DNA from: Butyriboletus loyo
Lineage: Eukaryota > Basidiomycota > Agaricomycetes > Boletales > Boletaceae
Direction of reading: 5' to 3'
NCBI GenBank assembly: GCA_038093515.1
Contig: JBBPSI010000142.1
Location: 1 to 64,000, forward strand
DNA: 64,000 nt
Position numbers and translations under genes: made by a program. The notes beneath the pieces are model-generated. The model ran no database searches. It was not told where the DNA came from and saw only the letters and a program-made list of their open reading frames with translations. Positions 12,001 to 23,786 of the stretch are shown in pieces. Positions within the stretch are counted from its first letter, which is position 1. Each line of letters begins with the position of its first letter.

Positions 12001-13161
12001 CTTCAAGAATCCCTGACGTCGATGTTTCAATGGTACCATGAGTCTGCGCTCACGATCATTCACCTGAAAGGTGTACGATCTGACTCGGAGCTGCGTGCTC
12101 TCATAAAGTGTTTTTGGAACACCCGAGCATGGACGTTGCAAGAGTTCTTCGCGTCCCGGGTGATCCGCTTCTACACTGAAGATTGGAAGCCTTATCTTCC
12201 TGACGAGACGGTCTATAACCATAAGGATTCGTCTGCAATCATGGCGGAGATGGCGGCTGCAAACGGGGTTGATGTACAGGTTCTGCTATCTCTCCGACCT
12301 GGGTCAGAGAACGTACGACAGAAGCTTTGTCTTGCAGCGACACGCGTTGCTACGAAACAAGAAGATATAGCGTACTCCCTGTTCGGTATGTTCGACGTAT
12401 CTATCCCAGTTACGTATGGCGAGGGCCAACAGCGCGCTCTGGGTCGACTCTTGCAAGAGGTGTTGACTCAGTCAGGCGACGTCACCATCCTAGCCTGGAC
12501 AGGGAAGTCATCCGAGTATAAGTATAACAGCTGCCTTCCTTCGGAGATTGGTGTATATCGCGAGTCAGCGTCACCCTATATTCCATCGCCAATCGAGGAT
12601 GGGGAGATGAACGCATTGATTGCACGACTCCCGACATCCTCGGGATATGTCGATTCGGCTGTGGTGTGGTGCTATACGATCGACTCGTCCATCTCCCGAC
12701 GCCGCTTGACCATATCTTGCATCGTCTTTCCTCTGCGAGGTCCATTTGTCTCGAGCAACGATTCTCCACATGTTTATCGCGCCATGACACCCGCACTCGG
12801 GACCGTCGAGATCAAGACCACGGAGGACTTGTGTAGCCTGAACAACTTGATGCTCGTACATCCATGGCTTCAGTACCTTCTTGATGGCTCGGACTCGCCC
12901 GATGAGGATGGCAGGGATGATGATTCCAATGTGCTCTCTCCCTTTACACCACACACCGTATCCCATCGACCCCACAAGCTTACCAGAGCATTACGGCTTT
13001 TCGCGCGTCTCAGGCAGCCTTTCGGCGCGCTACTGCTTGCTCCTCTATTCCGCTACGAGTACAAACGTGTTGTATCTGATCAGCATGTTGTCGTACCACT
13101 ACTCAAGGAGGTTCCATCGGGTTATCTCACAGATAGGATACGGACGCTAGATATATTGTAG
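9028..13161 (+). CDS. WD40-coiled-coil-TPR-HET protein, copy B (frameshift in TPR region)
   Basis: Tandem paralogue of copy A, about 7.4 kb downstream, with the same domain order. The propeller is in frame from the start (9028): SVAFLMDGKHIMS, ISPDGTRIATGSSDETACVW, FSPDGHFIATA. The donor that ends exon 1 in copy A (GTAAGT) is read through as Val-Ser (10075), because the following intron and exon start are deleted; exon 1 therefore runs to 10126. Next exons: 10179-10283, 10338-10506, then as in copy A, ending with a HET exon whose first ATG is 11605. Around 10440 two bases are missing relative to copy A (in the Ala-Val-Ser-Leu-Leu-Glu segment), which breaks the frame before the TPR units. The HET exon is fully open and differs from A by small, mostly compensated indels. 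As it stands the long protein cannot be made without correction; a shorter TPR-HET or HET product from a later start is possible. Confidence 0.85.
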
Positions 13162-13390
13162 TTGGGGTGCTATCTTGGGGAATTCACCTGTCGTTGTTTC
13201 CGGCTCTCCCGCTGTCGCTATCTCAGACTTGACCATCGCACGTTGTTCGCATTGCTTCTTGCAAGTCACGTATATTTACATACCACGTTGCTTGTAGTAC
13301 CCCGTATATCATGGCAGTTCTTGTTGCGACTCGATGGTCCGGCAGTAGAATTGCTCGACTTTTTCGATTGTCGACGCGTTTTTTCTTTCG

Positions 13391-13760
13391 ATGTCCCGCA
13401 GTCTTAGCGAACTATGTCGCCTTTGCCTGCGTGAGAAGCTTCTGGAGATGTTCACTGCACGCGATTCTTCCTACTCAACCACCTTGTTTTCCGCCCCAAC
13501 TACTATGAGTTCCTTGGATAAAGTGTTCACCCAGCCAGACCTCGCAGCAGTTGGCGCTGTCGGTCTCACTGCAACCGCTTGCGCCAACATCTTGCTTCCC
13601 AAACATGCCCAGATGGCACGACAAGTAAGTTCACGTTCTTCTGGCTGGTGAGTAATGAAAGCGCAATACGAAAGCGAACTCATCGACGAATTGCGATCAT
13701 CAAGGCCTTTGATGCGCCGATACACTTCTCGTTCGAGGGTTCCTCTGGCAAACAGCGTTG
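13391..13760 (+). pseudogene. EBP sterol-isomerase-like gene, truncated copy
   Basis: Near-duplicate of the first exon, and part of the second, of the intact EBP gene at 18.3 kb: the same leader (MFTARDSS at 13448), the same second Met (MSSLDKVFTQ at 13505), the same hydrophobic segment (ATACANILLPKH), and the start of the catalytic segment (IHFSFEG) in a following exon. Exon 1 has a small insertion that disturbs the junction, and the copy stops soon after FEG; the last three to four exons are absent. The upstream 130 bases also match the promoter region of the intact gene, so promoter and 5' end were copied together, next to HET copy B. Confidence 0.8.
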
Positions 13761-13769
13761 ACGTATAGA

Positions 13770-15470
13770 TGCTGGCAACCGACACGTCAGGAAGGCGCAT
13801 ACCATTTATAAACACCATACTACTACACACAAGGGCTTTCGCTTTCGGGATTCTGGGTAGCAGTGTCTCAGTTTCAAAAAGTCCCAATCAACAACGACAC
13901 CTATGTGGAGATGCGCACATCGTTCTGAAATCAGTTCAAATAGTAAAAAATGCATGTAAAGTAGTAGATGATTCACCAAGATTTTGGAGGAAGATTGGAT
14001 ACACGCACGGTAAACCTTCAGATTGAAGGCTGTCAAAGAAAGGTCGTCAGAGATGCATGCGAGGAGCCGGCCGAAGGTCAAACAGAGATGGTGGTGGCAG
14101 CGGCGACGAGAAATTAGCAGGTGGGAACTTCAACTCCTCCCTGACGCGATTGACAGCGTTTCGGTAGGTGCTGCAGTCCTTTTGGCCGAGATAGATATAG
14201 TAGACGGAAAACATCTCTTGGGAAAGCCAAATTGGGTATTCTTCATCTGGTGAGGACGGTTCAATCTGCGAGAGAAGAGGATTAATCGTTCTTCGCTACT
14301 TCACTAAAGACGGTCCAACCTCAGTCTCCCAAACAGCGAGATGGCAACTGAGCCCACCCGCTGCCTGGCAGCCAACACCAGCACTCCCTCAAGCTCGCCT
14401 TGTGTTTCGCTTTCCTGCCCGCGCCTGTGGGGGTGTGTGCGTCCGCCGGGTCGAACTTGGCAAGCTTTCATCTGAGATGGAGGTAGTGCTCGATGAGGGA
14501 GCAGTCATGCGTCAAAGTGCACGAGGGCAACAAAGAAAAAGACTATATGAATTAATTCTGAACGGAGCGCGCAGATGTGCTTGAATTTCACACTAATATT
14601 AATATTCGCGACGCGTTTAGCAGAATTTAAGTCGAGTGAAAATGTCGTCCGAAACGTGAAGTCTGGCTAACGAGTGGGCCGACGAGTGTGTTCAGTCGGA
14701 TTTATTTGGGGGTTGCGCGGGTATTCGTTTGGGTGTGGGTGGGTTTTTTGCGGTGTGGGGGATCATTTCGGCGTGGGTGTGCGTGCTTGCTCACTCAGCG
14801 CGAACGGGTGGGCTGGGCGAACTGGGCGGCGAGTGGGTGGGATGCGAGCTAATGGGTTGAGAGTCAGTTCAGGCGAGCAAACGAACACGCACGCATATGC
14901 AGACGGTACCCGGGTCTGTGTATGTGAACATGCTCGCTCGCTCATGTGTGTAAGCACAGTGGCTTACCTAGGTCCCATAACTAGTACATATACCGTCTGT
15001 GATACTGAATGGAAAGTATTTCTGCCTTTTGCTGTAGCGGTTATGCGTGGCGGTCTGGCCTGCTTACAATGTGGAGGCGAGCGAGTGGGCCATGACTGAT
15101 GTTGATGCATGAATCACCACGCGCCAACCGTGCCCGACACACCTGCAGATCTCTCAGAAGTGCGCCACGAATGAGGCGAATTCTTGAACCAGGTTTGAGC
15201 GAAGATGACTTCCGGCCAATAAACTGTTAGACACGATTTCAAGAAACTTGCTATTCATGACTGTCACTACAGCTATGGCACATACATGTCACACATCGTA
15301 CAAAAAACATGCTAACAGACTTTTTTTTTATTACCATATCCATACAATCCCGTCTCATGTTGCAATTGTTGCAATCATAGTAGAGTATTCGCCTTCAGCT
15401 CCACTGGAGCGAAGCCAGAGGCTTACGGTTCTTCGGGGAGCTTACTAGAAAAACAATCTAAGAATGTATC
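13770..15470. other. Intergenic; G/T-rich low-complexity stretch
   Basis: No gene recognised. 14680-14960 is rich in GGGT/GTGGG and CTCGCT-type repeats, so the open frames there are compositional. The segment after the truncated EBP copy has no match elsewhere in the window. Confidence 0.4.
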
Positions 15471-15489
15471 CGATGCGTAGTTGTTATAC

Positions 15490-16057
15490 TTACGTCGGGG
15501 CTATGATGACAGTGTCATGCAGATCTCCAGCGAAAGGTAAGTGCACACTGTATGTCATCGATATATTCTGTGGTCCGTTAGAGTCCCCGCCGTACTGGAA
15601 AGACACCTTTCCCTTGATATCGCCAACCGCGAAATCGATATCCTTTCCCGGAGATGTGGAAAGAGGGTAGGAATCTATTTGAACCAGAGTGATCGGCTCT
15701 GACTTCCCGGGAACCGCGACCTTGAGGTTAATGTCACTGAGCGAGGCGGTTTGTTTGTTGTAATCAGCTTGGATCTACGGCATCGGTATGATCTCAGCAA
15801 ATATGTAATTGTCACATGAGAGAGGAGTAGCATCACCTGGAATACATTGAAGGCAGACCGAAATTGGAATGTATTCCCACTGGAGTCGGTTTTAGTGAGG
15901 ACCGGTGTGGGTTGCTGTGTCTTTGGGGGTGCGGTGTTCGGCCATGTGTATTTATCAATAAATTGGGCCGCGGCTGCAGAATAGTTGACTCGTTAGCAAG
16001 CGACACTAGGTCATAGCGGTCCAAGGTTCCACCTTTCCCAACAGCGACATTGGCCAT
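15490..16057 (-). CDS. Small uncharacterised protein, about 148 aa
   Basis: Three exons in phase on the minus strand: 16057-16033, 15973-15837 and 15774-15490 (TAA). The first intron has a good branch site (GCTAAC) and a CTGCAG acceptor; its use is needed because the ATG frame closes otherwise. The protein starts MANVAVGK, has a Pro/Thr-rich stretch (NTAPPKTQQPTP), then a run rich in alternating polar and hydrophobic residues that suggests beta strands (SDINLKVAVPG, KVSFQYGG, MTYSVHLPFAG) and ends IIAPT. No signal peptide or membrane segment. I do not recognise the family. Coding status is supported by the in-phase splice sites and the coherent composition across all three exons. Confidence 0.6.
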
Positions 16058-16183
16058 TGATGCTGATCTTGATTACTAGGAGAGGAGGAACTTGTGAGAG
16101 TGCGATGTGAAGGTGAATGCACACCTTGCTAGCAGTGGCATTTATAGCTTTCTGAAGAGCATCGGGTGTTTCGAAGCAGATCC

Positions 16184-16512
16184 GAATCTGGCCCGGGTGA
16201 AGTTCAATTCGCTTTGCTGTTCTGATCGCTTGCCATCTGTTGCATCAGAAGCCCGGCAGAGTTTAGAGATCCGGGTCGCCGTGCTAATGATAAGCGATCA
16301 GAACACAGAATCAGTACCTGACAGTTAGTTTCATATCGACAGACCAGGATGGAGAACGGCGATGTTCAGACGATGAGCCAAGTTTTACAGATATCAGATA
16401 CGTAATTCTGTGTTCTGATCGCTTGCCATTAGCACAGCAATCCGGATCTCCAAATTCTCCTGGGCGTCTGATATGGCAAGCGAATTAATCGTGAACTTCA
16501 CCCGGGCCAGAT
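16184..16512. repeat. Foldback (inverted-repeat) element, about 330 bases
   Basis: The segment 16184-16314 and the reverse complement of 16404-16512 align along most of their length (shared blocks include CTGGCCCGGGTGAAGTTCA, GAGATCCGG and AAGCGATCAGAACACAGAA), with a loop of about 90 bases. The left arm also carries an internal repeat of TTCTGATCGCTTGCC. The right end touches the HET relic that starts near 16515. It looks like a MITE or foldback element; no clear target duplication was found. Confidence 0.75.
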
Positions 16513-16514
16513 CT

Positions 16515-18215
16515 CGTCAAGTCGGAACACTTGATGCTCATCAGCAAGGAAGGGGAGGATCAAGAACCATGGATGTATGAGCATCAGGTTGTTCAGGCTA
16601 TACAAGTCCTCTGTCGTCTTGATCTCGACGGTTCCGAGTGTGGGCGATAAGAATCCCTGCTCGAGACAAATACGATGCAAGATATGGTCAAGCGGCGGTT
16701 AACAAGATGCGGCGTTGTCGATCGTATAGCACCACAGCCGAATCGACATATCCCGAGGATGTCGGTAGTCCTGCAATCATCTTCAATCAGCGAGGATAAC
16801 GCTGACTCGCGATATACACCAATCTCTGCAGGAAGACAGCTGTTATACTCGGATGACTTTCCTGTCCAGGCTAGGATGGTGACATCGCCTGACCGAGTCA
16901 ATACCTCTTGCAAGAGTCGACCCAGAGCGCGCTGTTGGCCCTCACCACACGTAACTGGAATAGACACGTCGAATATACCGAAGAGCCTGGAATAGGCTAC
17001 ATCACCCTGTTTCGTAGCAACGCGCGTTGCTTCTGTTGTATGTTTAGGGCTGAGCACGGGTATGGCTAACACCGCGGGTAACGGGTGTAGGGGTACGGTG
17101 TAGGAAATGAGGACCCGGGGCAACACCGTACCCGTACCCGCGGTGTACGGGTGTGGCCACGGGTATACCTTACATAATTTGCTTCCCGCCGATGGGCGTC
17201 GATGAATTTTACTTTTTGCTGCAGTGAAGTAAGTTCGTTGATTCATGAATCACACCTGAAGGTTCAATTCACTTGTGACCGCCACCTGTTGCATATCATC
17301 TCCTGAAGTTGTCGAAGGCCAGCCTGCATTCCCCATAAAACCACCACTGATGTCACTGCAGCCAGTGAGATAGTATGGGTGTTATATCTATATTTCTGTC
17401 AATTACATCCTGACGAGCGCACTGTGGCAGCGCGCTGAAGACACGGCAGATGATCTTGGTGACTTCTCGATGGGGCCTGCACCGTCACCAGATGAACCTC
17501 AAGAGTATCTACGACGGCCAGTTGAGAAGGTTAAAGATGTGCTGAAGTGGTGGGTCAATAATCAAGACACTTATCCGACTCTACATCTATGGCACTTGAC
17601 TACCTTAGTGTACATGGTAGGTCCTGCCATCATGACCACAATTACTAACTCTTACTTTTGACGGTGCATGGTAGCAACTTCAAATTCTGTCAAACGTGTA
17701 TTCTCTCAAGGCCGACAGCTCCTTCACTATACAAGAAATTATCTGTCTCCATCATCAACCCGAGCATTCCTGTGCTTGGGCTCATGGATACACTGTGATC
17801 TGATTGGTTTTGACGACCTAGTGAAGATTGTGAAGTCCTCAAAGAAGGGAAAGTGGGTGGAAGCTGACGAGGAGATAGTAGAATTGTAGTTAGGATTGTC
17901 CTACTAGGCTTGTTTTGAACAACAACCCGGGGTAGATACACCACCGCAGGTTTGCTGACACCCGCGGGTTTGTACGGGTCACACCGTACCCGTACCCGCA
18001 AGGGTCTCGGTGTTTGCGGGTACGGGTACGGTGTTGGTTTTCCGACCCGCGGGTCCACCCGTGCTCAGCCCTAAGCCTGGAATAGGCTATGTCATCTTGT
18101 TTCGTAGCAACGCACGTTGCTTCTGTTGTATGTTCTCTGAGCCAGGTCGATGGCATCTGAACCTGCGCCTGTAGTTGTGCTAGATGCGCTGGTATCGTCT
18201 GTGGTGGGGAGTATA
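16515..18215 (-). pseudogene. HET-domain relic, split by a hAT element
   Basis: Minus-strand sequence matching the C-terminal half of the HET exons of copies A and B: TRVATKQGDVAYSRLFG, FDVSIPVTCGEGQQRALGR, SGDVTILAWTGKSSEYNSC, RLTISCIVF, IKTTEDLYSLNN. It carries several deletions and frameshifts and lacks the core HET motifs, so it cannot make a HET domain. A hAT remnant (17045-18073) interrupts it; the 5' part continues at 18074-18215 (EATCVATKQDDIAYSR). It is in opposite orientation to the two long copies and lies just upstream of the intact EBP gene, mirroring the HET-EBP neighbourhood at 13.2-13.5 kb. Confidence 0.8.
17045..18073 (+). mobile_element. hAT-type DNA transposon, internally deleted
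   Basis: Bounded by a perfect 17-base terminal inverted repeat: TAGGGCTGAGCACGGGT at 17045 and its reverse complement ending at 18073. Both ends carry many GGGTACGGTG-like subterminal repeats. Inside, the C-terminal dimerisation region of a hAT transposase can be read: DVLKWWVNNQDTYPTLHLWH (17530-17595), then after a short intron ATSNSVKRVFSQGRQLL and STRAFLCLGSW (17668-17889). The catalytic N-terminal and middle domains are missing, so it is non-autonomous. A related partial copy lies at 44166-44840. It is flanked on both sides by the same 61-base sequence instead of the usual 8-base duplication. Confidence 0.85.
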
Positions 18216-18341
18216 TCATAGCAGCTTCGACGGTCCGGTGGTAGCGTTGCTGATCGTCTTTCTCTTTCTCTCGATGTCCCGTAGTCTTAGCGAACTATGC
18301 TATGTCGCCTTTGACTGCGTGAGAAGCTCCTCAGGCTAGAG

Positions 18342-19360
<1,019 letters not shown>

Positions 19361-20286
19361 GGAAGAATCTGTAATGCACGGGTACTCGATCGGGGCGCCG
19401 GCGTCAGCATTCCAACTTGATCACACGCGCGATCGATGTTACATCTAGGTTCTACTTGATGGGTTATGAGCGTCGTGGTTTCATTACTGATGGGTGATAC
19501 CTGCTAGTATAACGAATCTTGCCATTCCCCAATTCCCAAACAGTTGACATGCTTCTCGAGTTGTCTTTTTGCCCCGCGAGTACGTCGGTCGCATCGCATC
19601 TCATCCAGGGGGGCTTCTCGCTCGTTCGCTATCGCTGTAACGAACGCTTTGCTGTGATGGCCGTTGTTACATGCAGTGACTCAACGATGATATCTTCAGA
19701 GCTGGGGACCCCCATATCACAGCGCGTCCATTGATTTAGGTGTCCTTGATGTGAATGCCGTTTTTACCGTCCACGTCCTCGTATCCAAAGGGTTGGACGT
19801 ATGTGTGTATGCCTTCAACCTTGACGGCCGTTGGCCATCTGTGGGCCACGTTCGTTGCACCCACCATTGCCTCAGCTTGTTCTTTGCAATGGTTCCAGTA
19901 CCCTTCATCATCAGATTACCATGTCATGCATTCTGTGCGGTCGACACGCTCTACGAACGTTTGGGAGCATGTACTTTTCTGTCGGTGCGATTTCGTCGAG
20001 GACCTGCCAGGTCCCCGTCATCACGACAGGCTATGACGCCTCGGAATCGTGCCCAAGTGGGATCTCTTTGCCCAAGTGGGCGAATATGAAAGCTATTGAC
20101 CGTAAACGACATATCGTTCCAAGTTACACAAAGACGCCGCCTTCCGTCGACGTTTCCATTTATTCATTGTTCTGTCCCAGCCTTGAGCATAGGCTCAGAG
20201 TTCGACGTCTCCCACCCACACTTCGCCGCTCCGTTCGTTGGACGAAAGAAGTCCGCCAGTGAGCACGATCCGGGTTTTCCCCCCGC
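19361..20286. other. Intergenic between EBP and kelch genes
   Basis: Contains overlapping open frames on both strands (plus 19831-20262; minus 19911-19717) whose translations look weakly protein-like but match no family I know, and no in-phase exon series could be built. Confidence 0.35.
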
Positions 20287-21493
20287 TCACGTACGACGCA
20301 GGGGGGAACCAGCCTCGGGGTTCGGGTGCGGCGTCGCCTGTGTTGGGTGAGAGGACGTTGTGCTTAGCACTCGGGTTTCGAGGAAGTCATGGTACGTACC
20401 GCTGAGGCGCAGCTTTTTCCATTGCAAGGTCGATGGAGAAGAGTTGGCGAGGAGTAACCAGGCGTCGTCCCAAAATGCCCCGGCGCCTGCGTGTCCGAGG
20501 GACGACGCATCCCTTTCACCGTGGTGGAGAAGCGCGACCGGGGCAGGGCCCGACTCGAATGTGTTGGTGCGTGTGCCGGTGGTGAAGGGGACGAGACCGT
20601 GTACGGATCGGGAACCTGGGAACCCGTGTTCGGGATCGGGGGCGGGGTAGATGGTCGACCAGGTGTCTGTGCTGGGCGTGTAGACGTCGAGCGAGGGAGT
20701 CGTGTCCTCTTTCACTTGTGGGAGTTCGACGCCTGCGAAACCTAGGTGGTGTTTGGTGAGCATGGGCAGAATTATGTAAGAGGCACGGAAGACGGACCTC
20801 CGAAACGGATGAGGACGAGCTCGGATGCGGAGGGGAAGGAGACGGCGGCGATGGCGGTGCCTCCACGGGGCTCGGTGGGCGCGTCTGCGAGTTTGTGCCA
20901 GGTGTGGGTGGCGAGATCGTAGGCGTGCAAATCGGCAAGTCTGCCCGATACTGGACATCCTGCGTGGACATATAATTTGCCCTGACATGTATGCATTAAG
21001 CGCTGGGCGATGGATGATCGATCGGAGATGAGGTGCCTACCCCAGCGAGGACAGAGGCATGGAAGCTTCTCGATGCAGGCGCGGCGTCCGTGTCGTCGTT
21101 GACGGACGGGAGACGTTCCCAGGGGACCGTGTCCGCGGTGTCGAGTCCGCCGAGTGGCGCCTTCCAGACGCCGGCTTGGAGACGATCGAGCGGGGCCATG
21201 TCAACGCCGCCACGACCGCCCCAGACGTAGAGACTGTTGGTGTGGGGGTCATAGGCGGCGGATGCGCCGACGCGGGGCACGGGTGTGTGGGAGAGAGCGG
21301 GGGAAGGGTTGAGTGTGCGCCATGCGAGCGGGGAGGATTCGAGATCGAGGCTGTGGAGGGCAGCGTCGACGGGGATGCGGGGACGGAGTTCGCCCGAGTA
21401 GATGAGGAGATGGCCGGTGAGGGTGACGGCAGCACAGTGGGACGAGCGGGCGTTTGAGGCGAGCGCACTTAGGAGGGACCAGCGGATGGACAT
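20287..21493 (-). CDS. Kelch-repeat protein, 363 aa
   Basis: Three exons in phase: 21493-21041, 20981-20798, 20741-20287. The translation is a run of kelch blades, the beta-propeller fold of galactose oxidase and of many scaffold proteins: SHCAAVTLTGHLLIYSG, RVGASAAYDPHTNSLYVWGG, ASRSFHASVLAGGKLYVHAG, DLHAYDLATHTWHKL, PRGGTAIAAVSF...RFGG, LDVYTPSTDTWSTI. Each blade has the usual double glycine followed by a spaced Tyr/Trp. No signal peptide, membrane segment or catalytic copper-site pattern is visible, so a binding or scaffold role is more likely than an oxidase. It starts 213 bases from the divergent gene at 21707. A 5' fragment of this gene reappears at 23.79-23.91 kb. Confidence 0.85.
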
Positions 21494-21706
21494 TGCTAAT
21501 GATGTCGTCGTGAGAATAGAGACAGCTTCATATGGGCGTTCGTTTCAATCTTCGTTTGGTTATTGTGTTTTGGAGACGAGAATGGTCGTCCTTTTGTTCC
21601 CTGTATGGTTCTATGCCCGCATCTTTCCCCCCTCCTCGAATCCCTTTAAACACGTCCCCTCTTTCCCCCTCGTCATCTTCTGGTCTGGCACCAGCTCTGT
21701 AATATC
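21494..21706. promoter_or_regulatory. Shared divergent promoter region, 213 bases
   Basis: The kelch gene (minus) and the basic protein gene (plus) start 213 bases apart, head to head. A CCTTTAAA-type A/T box lies near 21643, some 60 bases upstream of the plus-strand ATG, followed by pyrimidine-rich tracts typical of fungal start regions. Co-regulation is inferred from spacing only. Confidence 0.4.
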
Positions 21707-22659
21707 ATGTCTGCACATCCTCCCGTCACATTTCCCCCTCCCCCGCCAACATCCAACGCGCTCACGTCTCAACAACGCTCTGCCCTTGTTCGCTCATCCA
21801 AGAAGCTCAGCAAACTCTTAGGCGATGTCCCTCGCGTGCTCGACGACCGCGTCCCACGTACGTCACATCTTGCCATTCACTCTCCTCCACGTTCACTGAT
21901 CCTCCTCCAGCAGTCCCCTCTCCCCTGACCCCCACCTCTCTCGTTCCCCGCGACGCCGAGTCCACCTGGCGCAAACGCAAACCGACCCATCTCCCCCCGC
22001 TCCTCAAGCTCTCCAGCGCCTCCATCAATGCCCCCGACTCCCCCAGCTCGCTGACGAGCCTGACACGTTGTGGCTCTGTGCTCTCCGTCGCCCCCTCCAT
22101 CGTGTCCAACGCCCCCTCGTCCCCATCCGGGCCCTCTCTCCCGGACGCACCACCCACTGACGCCACCCAGCGACGCGCCAAGCTCGAGCGCCTCCGTCGC
22201 AAACTCGGACCCGAGGTGCCCGCGACCGCCATCTTCCCTACCACACCGCGCACCGCTGTCGAGACGTCCAAGCCGCCGGCACGCCACGCACGCACACGCT
22301 CCCCCTCACGTTCTGTCGCGTTCTCGATCAGTTCCGACGAGAGCGTGCATACGGTCACCTTTGCCGCCCGTGTGCGCTCGCCCACCCGTCTGCACAGGAC
22401 GAAACATGTCTATCAAACGGGCCCATTGCCACCTGTCCCGCCCATCCCTGCGCACCTCGTTTCCACCTCCACGTCATCCTCACGCTGCGACGACGACGAT
22501 GCAGGCCTCATCCGACCCCGTCAAAAAATGGCCGCTGGGTCCAGGATCGGCGCGTCAGATTTCAAGGCGGCGCGGAGGGTAAAACGGGAGGGGAGAGCCC
22601 TGCATGGGATGGCAGAGCCGGGGGAGCTCGTCGAGATGGTCGGGTTGACGCCGCTTTAG
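21707..22659 (+). CDS. Conserved basic, disordered basidiomycete protein
   Basis: Two exons in phase: 21707-21857 and 21911-22659 (stop TAG), giving about 299 aa. The N-terminus is Pro-rich, followed by a Lys-rich helix (RSSKKLSKLLGDVPRVLDD). Then Ser/Pro-rich sequence (WRKRKPTHLPPLLKLSSAS), a basic helix (RRAKLERLRRKLGPEVPA), and a C-terminal basic segment (DFKAARRVKREGRALHG) ending VEMVGLTPL. No catalytic domain, signal peptide or membrane segment. The spacing of short conserved motifs in low-complexity sequence resembles fungal-specific proteins of unknown function; the helices could bind nucleic acid or partners. Coding status is supported by the long open second exon with a clear amino-acid bias. 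Confidence 0.75.
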
Positions 22660-23150
22660 GGACGCTCGTCAATCTTTTTTCTTTCGGCTTCTTGGCTCGG
22701 GAGGGTTCAACGACATGGTGGGTGCATTCACTAGAGGGCTGGTCCCCTCTATGTGGTGATGCATTGGCCCATCTAATGATCAGCACTGTGTCTTGTTGAC
22801 GTTACGACAACCACGAGCCCACTGGACGTTCAAAAATTCACTTCGAGTTATGCAGCATGAGACATGACGAAAACCCATATGATATGCAGAGTGACATGGA
22901 AAAAAAATCCCAACCACGCACATCGCTATTGCTTTCCTTGCTTGTTTGTTTGTCGCATCGTATCCACTTGTTTGTAATATGTACTACTCCACCTCTTTTT
23001 GTATGCCACGACGACGGACGCAACGACTCCACCAAACCCATGTCTTTGTGCTGCGTAGTCCGCGATCAGCGTGTGCATGAGATATGGTCGTCCTCGTGAC
23101 AAGCCCGTCGTTCATCGTACAGTCGACGATTCAGGAAAATACCACGAGGT
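22660..23150. other. Intergenic, 3' flank
   Basis: A/T-richer sequence after the basic protein gene; nothing recognised. Confidence 0.4.
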
Positions 23151-23159
23151 GAATGCCAT

Positions 23160-23785
23160 CACCGCGACGCAACACGTGTCGCCCTGTTCACGCCCCACCC
23201 TACCTCCGCTTCCGTTTCCGTTTCCGTCTCGGACTCTCCCGGACACCCCATCGCCTTTTTGCAAAGAAACGGTTGACACCAGACATACGCTGGACGTTTG
23301 TCCTTACTTTACCCGGACGGATCTCACGAATAACCTTTCAGATTAGCCTTGCGCGAGGCGAGAGCCCTCCGAGAGCACCGTTCTAGACGCTATCTAGGTC
23401 AAACCACGTACGCATATCACCCCTTTCTGTTGGGGTGGATGTATATGGGAGATACCCGGAGTCACCACGCACGCTGGTGACCCCGCTGGTGACCCCGCGT
23501 GACCCCTTCTGCTCTACACCTCGCTCGAAACGAGACGATACACGTGGTAAGGAGGGGAGGGATGTACGTCACACATCATACGCTCTGAAACACCACCACG
23601 TTCCTCGAACCCGATCGGCGCGACGCCCAACCCCTTTTTTTTCGCCAATTCCGAGTCTTTAGGCTGGGGGATGATCGGTGATCGGTGATCGACGAGAGGG
23701 AAGAGGCTTGCACAGGGGTGAAGATGCTAAACACGAGGTCGATGGTTTTGTATTTGCCCGTCCGTCCGGCGCACGGTGCACGGTG
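23160..23785 (-). pseudogene. MFS transporter relic (fourth copy)
   Basis: Two fragments matching the minus-strand MFS genes downstream. 23515-23770 corresponds to the exon coding for GRYKTINLVFG and GFGNAVVFQTV (here GKYKTIDLVFS and SGSRNVVVFQSV, with the middle out of frame). 23165-23300 resembles the last exon region of copy B (the tract before the final Ile-Pro-Glu exon). Everything between and upstream is missing. The relic ends at about 23785, where a fragment of the kelch gene's 5' end begins. Confidence 0.7.
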
Positions 23786-23786
23786 C

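Noticed and set aside
14400..15100. Open frames of up to 141 codons
   Set aside because: Located in G/T-rich low-complexity sequence and open on both strands for compositional reasons.
17037..18081. Standard 8-base target duplication of the hAT element
   Set aside because: The eight bases on each side (TGTATGTT and AGCCTGGA) do not match; the flanking repeat is 61 bases instead.
20516..20971. Alternative minus frames within the kelch gene
   Set aside because: Pro/Ser/Arg-rich shadows; the three-exon kelch frame has a consistent blade pattern.
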